DNA from: Companilactobacillus allii
GTDB taxonomy: Bacteria > Bacillota > Bacilli > Lactobacillales > Lactobacillaceae
DNA length: 64,000 bases
Assembly: GCF_001971585.1 (NCBI RefSeq)
Contig: NZ_CP019323.1
Location: forward strand, 1,974,053 to 2,038,052
Direction: 5' to 3'
Within the stretch, counting starts at the first letter, position 1. The number at the start of each line of letters is the position of its first letter. Below are positions 28,089-36,920 of this stretch, piece by piece. Made by a program: the position numbers and the translations under genes. The notes under the pieces were generated by a model. It saw nothing but the letters and a program-made list of their open reading frames with translations, was not told the origin of the DNA and ran no database searches.

Positions 28089-28565
28089 ATGAGATTCTTT
28101 TCAAAAGAGAAATCTGAGAAATTAGTATCACCTATCGATGGACAGTTACTTCAATTAGCTGATGTAAGCGATCCGGTATTCTCAGAGAAAATGATTGGCG
28201 ATGGATTCGCAGTTGAACCTAGTGATGGTCAGATTGTTTCACCAGTCAATGGAATAATTGGAACTATCTTCCCCACTAAACACGCCATAACTATTAAAAG
28301 TAAACATGGGTTAAATATAATGCTCCATCTTGGTATTGATACCGTTGAACTAAAAGGAGCTCCATTTAATATATTAGCTAAAGATGGTGAAAAAATAACT
28401 GCTGGTCAATCAATAGCAACTATGGATCTAAATAAATTGAAATTAGCAAACAAGTCTGCCACAGTTATGACTATAATTACCAATATGAAACTGGTTAAAG
28501 ACATATCAACTTTTGATTCAAGACAAATCAATTCTAGTGACTACGTCCTAACTGTCAACTTGTAG
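28089..28565 (+). CDS. PTS glucose-family EIIA protein
   Basis: This single-domain 158-aa phosphocarrier of the sugar phosphotransferase system has the phosphorylated His in MLHLGIDTVELKG, preceded by the second conserved His in TKHAITIKSKHG. The N-terminal part is VSPIDGQLLQLADVSDPVFS. It receives phosphate from HPr and passes it to an EIIBC permease. None is nearby, so the partner is encoded elsewhere. The pairing with mupG suggests it energises uptake of a muropeptide sugar or glucoside. Confidence 0.92.
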   Translation: MRFFSKEKSEKLVSPIDGQLLQLADVSDPVFSEKMIGDGFAVEPSDGQIVSPVNGIIGTIFPTKHAITIKSKHGLNIMLHLGIDTVELKGAPFNILAKDGEKITAGQSIATMDLNKLKLANKSATVMTIITNMKLVKDISTFDSRQINSSDYVLTVNL

Positions 28566-28633
28566 TGAGGCCTACTTATATTATTAATTTATCGTGTCTT
28601 TAGGGTATAATTTAATAATATAGGAGGTACCAT

Positions 28634-29473
28634 ATGTCTAAAATTCCTTATCTAACCGGTTTTAATGCGTATTTAAAAACACGTCATATTTCAAAACGTG
28701 CACATGTTGAATACATGAATTCTTTAAATGACTTCTTCTCATACACTATTCAACATAATGATGACTATAAAATATCAGAAGATATTAAAGATGTTCATGA
28801 AATGGATGTCCGCTTATTCAAGACTTTCATGTTGGAAAATCTAAAGTTAAGTCCAAGTACTGTAAATAAAGTAATCAGTAATTTAAATGTCTATTTCAAA
28901 TACCTATTTGGTATAAAAAAGACACCAGAAATACCCACATTATATGTTAATAGTGTCGTGGTACCTAAGCAATCTGACTTCCCAGTTGATGTCTTTCAAA
29001 ATCTGCCAAAATACTTGAATTCGGATTTGAGTATTTATACTCGACTAATGATATTAATTATATCTAAAGGCTTTAACTATAAGGAAGCTCTGGAACCAGA
29101 TTTTTATAAGGAATTTGAAGAACTTAAATTCACGACTATAGAAAAAAAGTTCCTTGAAATTTATCAAGCGTTCATTACCCCACTACGTAGTTATTGGGGT
29201 AATCAGAATCTATTTCTTAGTCGTAACAAAGGCGCAAACTCACCTCTACTTTCAGTGTCCGCACTACATCGAGACTTAAAGCGAGACAGTGAAGCTACTA
29301 ATCTTGATTTATCACCTAAGAAACTTTATACGACCTTCATTTTGTTGGCACTAAGTACCAATGATTTATCAGATAATCAAGATCGTGCTTTAGAGGCACT
29401 TGAAACTGCCTCATTATTGTATTATCGTCGTTTAAAACGAGAAGTTAATTTTATGAATGATGGACGTGAATAA
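28634..29473 (+). CDS. Tyrosine-recombinase-like protein without catalytic residues
   Basis: This 279-aa protein has the two-part build of XerC/D-type integrases: an N-terminal SAM-like core-binding domain (about 1-95) and a C-terminal domain with the family secondary pattern. The active site is absent. The Arg of TGLRxSE is Asn148 (SKGFNYKEAL), and the HxLRHT box is KKLYTT at 229-234. Two tyrosines remain near the C terminus (263-264). It overlaps the LOG gene that follows. It may be a DNA-binding or architectural protein derived from a recombinase. The strong AGGAGG start site argues that it is expressed. Confidence 0.72.
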   Translation: MSKIPYLTGFNAYLKTRHISKRAHVEYMNSLNDFFSYTIQHNDDYKISEDIKDVHEMDVRLFKTFMLENLKLSPSTVNKVISNLNVYFKYLFGIKKTPEIPTLYVNSVVVPKQSDFPVDVFQNLPKYLNSDLSIYTRLMILIISKGFNYKEALEPDFYKEFEELKFTTIEKKFLEIYQAFITPLRSYWGNQNLFLSRNKGANSPLLSVSALHRDLKRDSEATNLDLSPKKLYTTFILLALSTNDLSDNQDRALEALETASLLYYRRLKREVNFMNDGRE

Positions 29474-30041
29474 CTTGAAAAATATTGCTGTATACTGTGG
29501 TGCTGCCACTGGAAATAATCAGATATTTATTGATGGAACTAAAGAATTAGGCCACTGGATAGTAGAAAATGACTATGGCTTAACTTATGGTGGTGGTGTT
29601 TTTGGACTTATGGGAGTGATTGCTGACTCTGTAATGGAGAATAATGGTTACGTACATGGAATCATTACTGAGCAATTGAATAACCGCAACTTAGCTCATC
29701 CAAATTTATCTAAGTTAGATATTGTTGAAACAATGGATATAAGAAAAAAAGAGATGCTCAATAACTCTATCGCAAGTATCGCCTTGCCTGGAGGACCTGG
29801 AACTTTAGAAGAGATCTCTGAAGCCTTCTCATGGGCTAAACTCGGTGATAATGACAATCCTTGTATCTTCTATAATATCGGACACTACTATGATCCACTA
29901 AAGGATTTTTTTGATAATATGGTAGACAAGGGTTTCCTTGAACAAAGTGGTCGAAAAAAAGTACTTTTCTCAAATTCATTACCTGAAATAAAGAGATTTA
30001 TCGATAATTACACTCCACCAGCATTACGTACTTATAAATAA
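29457..30041 (+). CDS. LOG-family nucleoside-5'-monophosphate phosphoribohydrolase
   Basis: This protein has the LOG family motif PGGPGTLEE (active-site loop), the Rossmann start NIAVYCGAATGNN and GGGVFGLMG. Family members release the base from N6-modified AMP or related nucleotides; older databases call them lysine decarboxylases. The start is uncertain: ATG 29457 gives 194 aa, but TTG 29475 (then KNIAVYCG) aligns better with homologues and has GGA upstream. It overlaps the recombinase-like gene, so the two are coupled. Confidence 0.88.
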   Translation: MMDVNNLKNIAVYCGAATGNNQIFIDGTKELGHWIVENDYGLTYGGGVFGLMGVIADSVMENNGYVHGIITEQLNNRNLAHPNLSKLDIVETMDIRKKEMLNNSIASIALPGGPGTLEEISEAFSWAKLGDNDNPCIFYNIGHYYDPLKDFFDNMVDKGFLEQSGRKKVLFSNSLPEIKRFIDNYTPPALRTYK

Positions 30042-30054
30042 GCTGAAAGAAAAC

Positions 30055-30149
30055 AGTGTGAAAATACGAGTTCAACTTTCGAGTATAATGCAAAATAAGT
30101 AGATATTCACGTAAGTGGATGTCTACTTATTTTTTATTAAACGGAAAAA
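30055..30149 (+). repeat. 95-bp dispersed element, copy 2
   Basis: This is the second copy of the element at 24108-24201, with only three differences seen by eye (GAG for GCG, one extra T in the tail, AAACGG for AAGCGG). TATAAT is at 30084-30089 and the hairpin at 30095-30130. It sits between the LOG gene and marR, both on the plus strand. Confidence 0.85.
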
Positions 30150-30179
30150 GTCATGTCATATACTTATTTTGAAATCTAA

Positions 30180-30208
30180 TGGACAAAAGCCATCATTTAG
30201 AATATAAT
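30180..30208 (+). promoter_or_regulatory. Promoter of marR-GNAT
   Basis: TGGACA (30180-30185) and TATAAT (30203-30208) are separated by 17 bases, about 36 bases before the marR start. Confidence 0.75.
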
Positions 30209-30243
30209 AGCCATAATCCATTAAAATCAGAGGACAATCAACA

Positions 30244-30675
30244 TTGAATAATGACCAAATAAATTTAATACGTCAATTTAATAGACAGTATACTAATACA
30301 TTAGGATTGATGAATAAACAAGTTTTTAATACCAATCTAAGCTTTCCAGAAGCACGTGTTCTGATGGCCATAAGCCACGAAACGACTCCAATGAATGTAT
30401 CACATCAATTGAATCTAGATGCAAGTTACACAAGTAGAGTAATTAAGAAATTAACCAATTTGAAATATGTTCAAAAAATACAATCAACTATCGATGCCCG
30501 TTCAAAAAATATTTCCTTAACCGAGTCAGGTAAACAGCTTTTATCGATAATCGATTCTGACTCTAATGATCAAATTCAAAATTTAATTTCTAACCTTACC
30601 AAATCACAACAAAAAGATCTATATAAGGCCTTTGAGACAATTAACAATATTTTATTTAAAGATGATGGTGAATAA
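30244..30675 (+). CDS. MarR-family transcriptional regulator
   Basis: The 143-aa protein has the winged-helix of the family: SFPEARVLMAISHE, LNLDASYTSRVIKKL (recognition helix) and the wing with QSTIDARSKNISLTESG. The start codon is TTG with AGAGGA about nine bases upstream. The downstream acetyltransferase begins two bases after its stop, so the regulator probably controls its own two-gene unit. The ligand is unknown. Confidence 0.9.
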   Translation: MNNDQINLIRQFNRQYTNTLGLMNKQVFNTNLSFPEARVLMAISHETTPMNVSHQLNLDASYTSRVIKKLTNLKYVQKIQSTIDARSKNISLTESGKQLLSIIDSDSNDQIQNLISNLTKSQQKDLYKAFETINNILFKDDGE

Positions 30676-30676
30676 T

Positions 30677-31117
30677 ATGTGGGAAATAAAAGAATTTTCA
30701 GAACTAACTACTCAAGAACTATTCGATCTAATGTATATTAGAGTTAAAACATTTGTCGTCGAACAAGAAAGAATATATCAAGAAGTCGACGATAATGATC
30801 TAACATCCATTCATATATTTAAATATGAGGGCAAAAAAATCATTGCCTATGCTCGTGTATTCCGTGAAGATGGACATATTACATTTGGCCGCATTGTAGC
30901 AGCGAAGGATCATCGTGGTACTGGACTGGGGGCAAAACTCGTCGAAGAAGTTCTACGTGTTATAAATGATAAGTTTCCTGATCAAAACATTGAAATTGAA
31001 GCACAGACATACGTAGAAGGATTCTATAAGAAATTTGGATTTAAGAGTGTTGGTGACGTCTTTTTATTTAACCACACACCACATATTAAAATGATTAAGA
31101 ATCATATAATAATTTAA
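30677..31117 (+). CDS. ElaA-type GNAT N-acetyltransferase
   Basis: This 146-aa GNAT-fold enzyme shows the ElaA signature RVKTFVVEQERIYQEVDDND near the N terminus and the acetyl-CoA loop RIVAAKDHRGTGLGAKLVEE. It ends with the typical FYKKFGFKSVGDVF strand-helix. The acceptor is not known for this group. ATG 30677 directly follows the marR stop; farther upstream codons lie in the marR frame and were discounted. Confidence 0.9.
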   Translation: MWEIKEFSELTTQELFDLMYIRVKTFVVEQERIYQEVDDNDLTSIHIFKYEGKKIIAYARVFREDGHITFGRIVAAKDHRGTGLGAKLVEEVLRVINDKFPDQNIEIEAQTYVEGFYKKFGFKSVGDVFLFNHTPHIKMIKNHIII

Positions 31118-31277
31118 ATAGCTTATTCAAGGCATTTATCTTTAATTCCATCGAAAAAGATACTATATTTGTGGTGTCAGATAGGAAAGAAACTATCTGG
31201 CAATCATTTCCTTCGATTATCATTTTAATTAATTGTGGTTTCCCACTAATAGATATTAATAATGATACCTCTCCCAA
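31095..31277 (-). CDS. Possible small protein of unknown function
   Basis: A 60-codon frame fills most of the 266-base gap between the GNAT gene and the next gene, reading LLISISGKPQLIKMIIEG and on. The composition looks protein-like rather than random. It would start at TTG with no ribosome site upstream of it. It overlaps the GNAT end by 23 bases. It may be the remnant of a larger gene. No family was recognised. Confidence 0.25.
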   Translation of the reverse strand: MGEVSLLISISGKPQLIKMIIEGNDCQIVSFLSDTTNIVSFSMELKINALNKLFKLLYDS

Positions 31278-31338
31278 TTTTTAAAATTAAATCTATTTTT
31301 AATAGATTAGCCATAAATTCCATCAATTCCCTGATATA

Positions 31339-31374
31339 AAAAAAGCACGCCAGACAAAATCTGACGTGTTTTTA
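31339..31374. terminator. Bidirectional terminator
   Basis: GCACGCCAGA pairs with TCTGACGTGT over a 5-base loop, with an A run on one side and a T run on the other. It serves the sugar-transporter gene on the minus strand and can stop readthrough from the GNAT gene. Confidence 0.88.
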
Positions 31375-31383
31375 TTATTTATA

Positions 31384-32277
31384 TTACTTAATAAATGCTG
31401 TGATAACACCAGCAACAACAACCAACAGTAAACCTGCTGATACGGATACCATTTCTTTATGTGTTTTACGTTCGTGTAAGATATAAACTCCACCCAATGT
31501 AGCGATAATTACGTTCATTTGTGAAAGCGTAAATCCCGTTGCTAAACCATTAACATCTGGTCGAGCTGAGATCAAATATGTTAAAGCAGCAAATGCGAAG
31601 AAAAATCCACTAATAATATTTGTATATGAACTCTTTGTAGCAAATGGTTTTGATTCTCTATTACTTTTTGTAGCAATTGCAAATATTGTTGCAACCACAG
31701 CCATACCTAATGCTTGTGGTAGAAAAGCTTGAAATCCATCTACAGTGATAGCTTGAGGGAAAGCAGAATAACCTAGGTATCCTGCTTCAGCGAATAGAAC
31801 TAGTAAAACACCCTTAATGGCATTTGAACCACTCTCTGACTTAGTAGCACTCTTCTCACTATATGTTGTTAACCAAACACCAAAAATGATTAAAACGATT
31901 GAAAAGAATCCAATCATTTTTGCGCTTCCTGAAGACCATTCACCTAGTACTAAAACACCCCATAGTGATGCTCCAATCAACTGAAATCCAGTTGAAATTG
32001 GCATTGTCCTTGAGACACCCATTTCAGAAAAAGCGTAGAATACAAGAATTTGTCCTAATGACCAACATGCACCGGATAAGAATGTGAATAGAAATTCTTT
32101 ACCGCCAATCATAGGTGTTTGACGAGCCAATGCCACAACTATTGCGGCAATCAATGTACCATACGTAGCTCCAAGAATCTGATTAACTGGTTTTCCACCA
32201 AATTTACCTGTTAGAATTGGGAAGAATCCCCATCCTATCATTGGCATAAGACCAATTAGTATGTTTATTGCACTCAT
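31384..32277 (-). CDS. GRP-family sugar transporter (GlcU/RbsU type)
   Basis: This 297-aa membrane protein has about ten helices and the GRP (glucose/ribose porter) family pattern: NILIGLMPMIGWGFFPILTGKFGGKP, FLSGACWSLGQILVFYAF, and TGFQLIGASLWGVLVLGEW. These are secondary carriers for glucose or ribose. ATG 32277 has GGGAG eight bases upstream; the frame extends farther, but only through the leader and promoter. The promoter overlaps a CcpA site, and a terminator-like hairpin sits in the leader, so expression should respond to carbon source. Confidence 0.88.
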   Translation of the reverse strand: MSAINILIGLMPMIGWGFFPILTGKFGGKPVNQILGATYGTLIAAIVVALARQTPMIGGKEFLFTFLSGACWSLGQILVFYAFSEMGVSRTMPISTGFQLIGASLWGVLVLGEWSSGSAKMIGFFSIVLIIFGVWLTTYSEKSATKSESGSNAIKGVLLVLFAEAGYLGYSAFPQAITVDGFQAFLPQALGMAVVATIFAIATKSNRESKPFATKSSYTNIISGFFFAFAALTYLISARPDVNGLATGFTLSQMNVIIATLGGVYILHERKTHKEMVSVSAGLLLVVVAGVITAFIK

Positions 32278-32315
32278 CGAAAAAACTCCCTTTTGTAAAA
32301 TAAAAAACACCAACA

Positions 32316-32349
32316 TAAAAACTGCTAGATCAAAAATCCAGCAGTTTTG
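32316..32349 (-). terminator. Terminator-like hairpin in the transporter leader
   Basis: AAAACTGCT and AGCAGTTTT enclose a 13-base loop and are followed on the minus strand by a T run. It lies between the promoter (start near 32355) and the start codon at 32277. It may be an attenuator for the transporter or the terminator of ppaC upstream. Confidence 0.75.
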
Positions 32350-32361
32350 ATGATGTAAAGT

Positions 32362-32390
32362 ATTATACATGTTAGAGATAACGTTTTCAA
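32362..32390 (-). promoter_or_regulatory. Transporter promoter with overlapping CcpA (cre) site
   Basis: On the minus strand TTGAAA (32385-32390) and TATAAT (32362-32367) are 17 bases apart. TTGAAAACGTTATCT (32376-32390) fits every fixed position of the cre consensus WTGNAANCGNWNNCW and covers the -35, so CcpA binding should repress. Confidence 0.85.
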
Positions 32391-32459
32391 CAAAATAAAT
32401 TCGTTTTTCACAAATTATTATTTTGATTTCACAAGTCATCCGTTTTCATAAATTATTTT

Positions 32460-33395
32460 TTAAAACTTTTCATTTAGTGGTGGAACAACTTGTTTCTTAC
32501 GTGAAACAACACCAGGTAAGGAAGCTTTATTATCTTCAACCTTAGTATTTAGGGCATTTTCGAAAACAGATACAGCGTTTTCATCACCTAATACTAGTCC
32601 AGTAGTATCGCTTGTTAAAATGTTTGTGATTAGTAATACGAATAAGTTGTAACCTTCTGATTTGTTTTCTGATTTAATATCAGCAGTGAATTCTGCTTCT
32701 CTCTTTAATGTTTCATCAATATCAACAGTATTTACTTGAGCAATACGAACGTTTTTACCGTTCATTTCAAAGCTCTTAGCATCCATGTCGATTAGTTCTT
32801 TAGTTGATTTACTATCAAGGTTTGTTCCTGCTTTAAGCATGTCCAATCCATATGATTCGTAATCAATTCCAGCTGTCTTAGAAAGGCTCTTCAAGGCTGC
32901 TTTGTCTTCATCAGTAGTTGTTGGTGATTTCAATAGAAGTGTATCTGAGATAATTGCTGAAGCCATCAAAGCGGCAAGATTGCCAGGTACTTCAACATCT
33001 TCTTCATTGTACATTTCCCAAAGAATTGTACTTGTACAACCAACTGGTTGAGCACGGTAATACAAAGGACTAGTAGTTTCAAAGTTAGCGATTCTGTGGT
33101 GATCAACCACATGTGTAACCTGAAGGTCACCAATATCGTCTAAACTTTGTTGGCTTTCGTTGTGATCAACAAGCATAACTGACTTAACTTCACCATTAGC
33201 AGCTGTAACGATACGTGGGTATTTGTAATCAAACTTGTCAAAAACATATTTTGTTTCTTCGTTAGGTTCACCCAAAGCAACAGCCTCAGTATTAAAACCT
33301 AATTCATTTTGTAGATGTGAATATGAGATGGCTGCAACAACAGCATCTGTATCAGGATTCTTGTGTCCAAAAACTAATTCTTTTTCCTTAGTCAT
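32460..33395 (-). CDS. ppaC: Manganese-dependent inorganic pyrophosphatase
   Basis: This family II (DHH) pyrophosphatase hydrolyses PPi and so drives biosynthesis forward. The 311-aa protein has GHKNPDTDA (metal ligands), LVDHNE, VVDHH (the DHH motif) and the C-terminal DHHA2 domain with SRKKQVVPPL. It lies 22 bases after a LysR gene on the same strand, so the two are likely co-transcribed, an unusual pairing. Confidence 0.96.
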   Translation of the reverse strand: MTKEKELVFGHKNPDTDAVVAAISYSHLQNELGFNTEAVALGEPNEETKYVFDKFDYKYPRIVTAANGEVKSVMLVDHNESQQSLDDIGDLQVTHVVDHHRIANFETTSPLYYRAQPVGCTSTILWEMYNEEDVEVPGNLAALMASAIISDTLLLKSPTTTDEDKAALKSLSKTAGIDYESYGLDMLKAGTNLDSKSTKELIDMDAKSFEMNGKNVRIAQVNTVDIDETLKREAEFTADIKSENKSEGYNLFVLLITNILTSDTTGLVLGDENAVSVFENALNTKVEDNKASLPGVVSRKKQVVPPLNEKF

Positions 33396-33417
33396 TCTAT
33401 ATTTCCCCTTTTTTAAT

Positions 33418-34377
33418 TTATCTTGAAGACTTCAAACGGTCAATATAATTTCTTTCATCCAAGAAATTATCCCATTCGCCAAGAAATTCCTTTATCCGAG
33501 GAATCTTCTCTTTATCTTCCCGATATACAAATGATAATTCACTTGATACCGAAGGTTCAAGTGGAGTTTGATAAAGTTTAAACATTGAGGCATGTGCTAT
33601 GCAAAAACTCAATGGTAAAACCGTGTAAACATCGTCTGAACCTTGTGCAAATTTCAATAATTGATATGGCGATGAAAATCTAGCGATCACTTGTGGCTGA
33701 TCCACCAATGCATTCCTAAATCTCTCCTGTAAAAGATCAGATAGATAATAATCTTTTACATAGGCTGCCCATGGTTTCTCAATAGCATCCCTATAACTAG
33801 CAATACCTTTTTTATAAATTTTTTCGTTATTGTGTACTAGAACAATATTATCATTAATGATTTTCTTTGATTTGTAGATTTTCCAATTTTTAATATTTTT
33901 ATCGGGTAAATACATGATAGCCAAATCAATTCGATTATTTTCAATATAATCCCAAATTTCTTTTCTAGTTAAAAGATTCAGGTCAATTTCAACATTTGGA
34001 TTAATTCGGTTATATGCAACAATGAAATCCTCAATAACTACTGATTCGGCTGTCGATAATAATCCTATACTGATGGTCCCAGATTTATCAGATGATTCTT
34101 GTTGAATCTGATCAGTCACAGAATTTATTACATCAAAAATCTCATGTGTAGCCTTTAATAATGAAATTCCAGCATCAGTAAGATATATCTTCTTACCCAT
34201 ACTATAAAACAATGGAACACCAACGACTCTTTCAATTTTCTTGATTTGTTGAGTCAAAGCAGGTTGAGTTATTCCTAAAGATTGAGCTGTTTTTGTATAA
34301 CTCATATTCTTTGTTAATTCGTCAAAATAGTTCAGTGCTTTTGAACTAAATACGCGTCTTGATTTTTCGTCTAACAA
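33418..34377 (-). CDS. LysR-family transcriptional regulator
   Basis: The 319-aa protein has the LysR helix-turn-helix (NYFDELTKNMSYTKTAQSLG, then ITQPALTQQIKKIER) and a periplasmic-binding-like effector domain from about residue 95. It starts at TTG, eight bases after a perfect AGGAGG. LysR proteins usually control a neighbouring divergent operon, but the neighbours on both sides (ppaC and parC) are on the same strand. It may regulate its own unit with ppaC. The effector is unknown. Confidence 0.9.
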   Translation of the reverse strand: MLDEKSRRVFSSKALNYFDELTKNMSYTKTAQSLGITQPALTQQIKKIERVVGVPLFYSMGKKIYLTDAGISLLKATHEIFDVINSVTDQIQQESSDKSGTISIGLLSTAESVVIEDFIVAYNRINPNVEIDLNLLTRKEIWDYIENNRIDLAIMYLPDKNIKNWKIYKSKKIINDNIVLVHNNEKIYKKGIASYRDAIEKPWAAYVKDYYLSDLLQERFRNALVDQPQVIARFSSPYQLLKFAQGSDDVYTVLPLSFCIAHASMFKLYQTPLEPSVSSELSFVYREDKEKIPRIKEFLGEWDNFLDERNYIDRLKSSR

Positions 34378-34468
34378 TAAGACGTCCTCCTAATCATTGT
34401 GAAAAGATATTACTAATAGTATGCGTTAATAATACTATATAAACATGAAAATATGTTGATATTTCTAA

Positions 34469-36910
34469 TTACTTTTCAATTATATTCTTCACAAATCTGA
34501 TTGGATTGCCATCTACGGTTGGATCCATGACAAATGAGCCATTTGAATATCTATCGGCATTTTGATGTGTCTTTTCATCCAAGTCAATTACCTTATTAGT
34601 ATCCGTGACAATGGACAATTGTTCATTTCCAGTAATATTAGTTACTAGTGATATACGGTGTGGCGCACGTTTCAATTCGCGCAACGTTAATACACCACGT
34701 CTAGCTCGACTAGTTAACGGTATTTCAGACAGTTTCATTTGCTTATAAGACCCACGTTGTGTAAGTACCGCAATTTTCTCGCTCTCATCAAGCGTTAAGA
34801 AATAACCGACTAGTTTATCGTCATCTTTTAAACTAACGAATTTAACTCCAACTGCCTTACTTCCAACAATTGGAACTTCATCTAGTGGAAATGCTGAAGC
34901 ATATGAATGCTCTGTAAATACATATACTTGACCCATAATTCCATTTGGTACAAAGTAAACATCCATGACCTTGGCATCTGGAGTCTTCAATTTACTATAG
35001 CGACTGGCTCTTGACTTATATGTTCTACCTGGAAGCAGATCACTAAAATCAACTTGCTTAATATAATTCTCACTCGTACCGATCAAAAAGCTGCCTTTTT
35101 CATCTAGTGACTTGAATACAAACGCTTTTAGAATAGTCTCGTCATTCGCTAGACCAATCTCTTGTGACAAGTGAGACCCGGTATCTTTCCACTTGTTATC
35201 GTCAACTTCAAAAATTTGTCGATATATCATATTACCTTTATCAGTAAAAATGAATAAGTGGTCCAACGTATTAACTTCTTGGTCTAAGACTGGATAATCC
35301 TCATCTTTTAATCCATTTGCACCAGCATCAGATGCTTGATATGAGCGTAGACTACTACGTTTTACATAACCATCGTGGCTGACCAACAAACGAACGTCTT
35401 CACTAGCAACTAATACACTAGTATCCACTTCAATATCTGATATCTTTGCCTCAATTTTTGTACGACGCTTATCGGCATAAGTATCACGAACATGTTCTAA
35501 TTCGCTCTTGATTACATTCATCAAGGTATCATGATTGTTAATAATTCGATTTAATGATTCAATTTGCCCAGTTAATTGTTTGTCCTCAGCTTGTAATTCT
35601 GTCACATCTGTATTAGTTAAACGATAAAGTTGAAGTGAAACGATTGCTTCTGCCTGTGGCTCAGTGAATTGATATTCCTTAACCAAATTATTCTTAGCAT
35701 CCGATTTATTTTTACTTCCACGAATCGTACTAATAACCTTATCCAGAATCGACAAAGCCTTAATAAGGCCTTCTACAATATGTAGACGTGTCTTAGCCTT
35801 TGCAACATCAAATTTACTACGACGAAGTATGACGTCTTCTTGATGTTTAACATATTCGGTTAATATTTGAACCAATCCTACTTGTTGTGGACGCATATCT
35901 GCAATGGCAACCATATTGAAATTATAAGATATTTGTAAGTCTGTATTCTTGAACAAGTAATTCAAAATACCTTGGGCATCAACATCCCGCTTTAATTCAA
36001 CAACAATCGAAAGGCCCTGACGATCACTCTCATCACGAACTTCAGCAATTCCATCTACCCTTTTTAGAACACGCATGTCGTCCATTTTCTTAACTAATAC
36101 AGCCTTATTTACTTCATAAGGTATCTCAGTAATGACGATTTGTGATTTATGCCCACGAATTTCTTGAATAGAAGTCTTAGAACGTAAATAAACTTTCCCA
36201 CGTCCTGTTTTATAGGCTTCTTTAATGCCCTGAGCTCCTTGTAAAATACCACCAGTTGGAAAATCAGGTCCCTTAACGATCTTCATTAAATCTTCAAGTG
36301 TAGAATCTGGGTTATCGATCAACTTGATAGTTGCATCAATAACTTCACCTAAATTATGTGGTGGTATTTCAGTAGCATAACCAGCAGAAATACCAGTTGC
36401 ACCATTCACTAATAAATTGGGAAAACGCGCTGGTAAAACCTTAGGTTCCTTTTCGGTATCATCAAAATTCCACTCCATATCAACGGTCTCTTTAGTGATA
36501 TCCCTTAACATTTCAGTAGAAATTTTGCTTAATCTTGCTTCTGTATAACGCATAGCAGCAGGTGGATCGCCATCCATTGAACCATTGTTACCGTGCATTT
36601 CTATTAATGGGTTTCTCAATTTCCAATCTTGAGATAAACGTACCATGGCTTCATAGATCGATGAATCACCATGCGGATGGAAGTTACCCATTACATTACC
36701 GACACCTTTAGCAGACTTTCTAAAACCCTTATCAAAAGTATTTCCATCAACAAACATTGAATACAAAATTCTTCGTTGTACAGGTTTTAAACCATCTCGA
36801 ATATCAGGTAACGCTCTTTCTTGAATAATTGATTTTGAATATCTCTCAAAACGATCTCCCATTATTTTTTCTAATGGTAAGTCTTGAATTTTAGGAGAAT
36901 TGTTAGCCAA
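34469..36910 (-). CDS. parC: DNA topoisomerase IV subunit A
   Basis: ParC cuts and passes DNA to unlink daughter chromosomes. The 813-aa protein has the catalytic Tyr122 in AMRYTEARL and a quinolone-resistance region [11 protein letters not shown] with Ser83, Ser84 and Glu87 unaltered. The C-terminal beta-pinwheel starts at about 490. It follows parE after 10 bases and shares its promoter. Confidence 0.97.
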   Translation of the reverse strand: MANNSPKIQDLPLEKIMGDRFERYSKSIIQERALPDIRDGLKPVQRRILYSMFVDGNTFDKGFRKSAKGVGNVMGNFHPHGDSSIYEAMVRLSQDWKLRNPLIEMHGNNGSMDGDPPAAMRYTEARLSKISTEMLRDITKETVDMEWNFDDTEKEPKVLPARFPNLLVNGATGISAGYATEIPPHNLGEVIDATIKLIDNPDSTLEDLMKIVKGPDFPTGGILQGAQGIKEAYKTGRGKVYLRSKTSIQEIRGHKSQIVITEIPYEVNKAVLVKKMDDMRVLKRVDGIAEVRDESDRQGLSIVVELKRDVDAQGILNYLFKNTDLQISYNFNMVAIADMRPQQVGLVQILTEYVKHQEDVILRRSKFDVAKAKTRLHIVEGLIKALSILDKVISTIRGSKNKSDAKNNLVKEYQFTEPQAEAIVSLQLYRLTNTDVTELQAEDKQLTGQIESLNRIINNHDTLMNVIKSELEHVRDTYADKRRTKIEAKISDIEVDTSVLVASEDVRLLVSHDGYVKRSSLRSYQASDAGANGLKDEDYPVLDQEVNTLDHLFIFTDKGNMIYRQIFEVDDNKWKDTGSHLSQEIGLANDETILKAFVFKSLDEKGSFLIGTSENYIKQVDFSDLLPGRTYKSRASRYSKLKTPDAKVMDVYFVPNGIMGQVYVFTEHSYASAFPLDEVPIVGSKAVGVKFVSLKDDDKLVGYFLTLDESEKIAVLTQRGSYKQMKLSEIPLTSRARRGVLTLRELKRAPHRISLVTNITGNEQLSIVTDTNKVIDLDEKTHQNADRYSNGSFVMDPTVDGNPIRFVKNIIEK

Positions 36911-36920
36911 AATTTATCAC

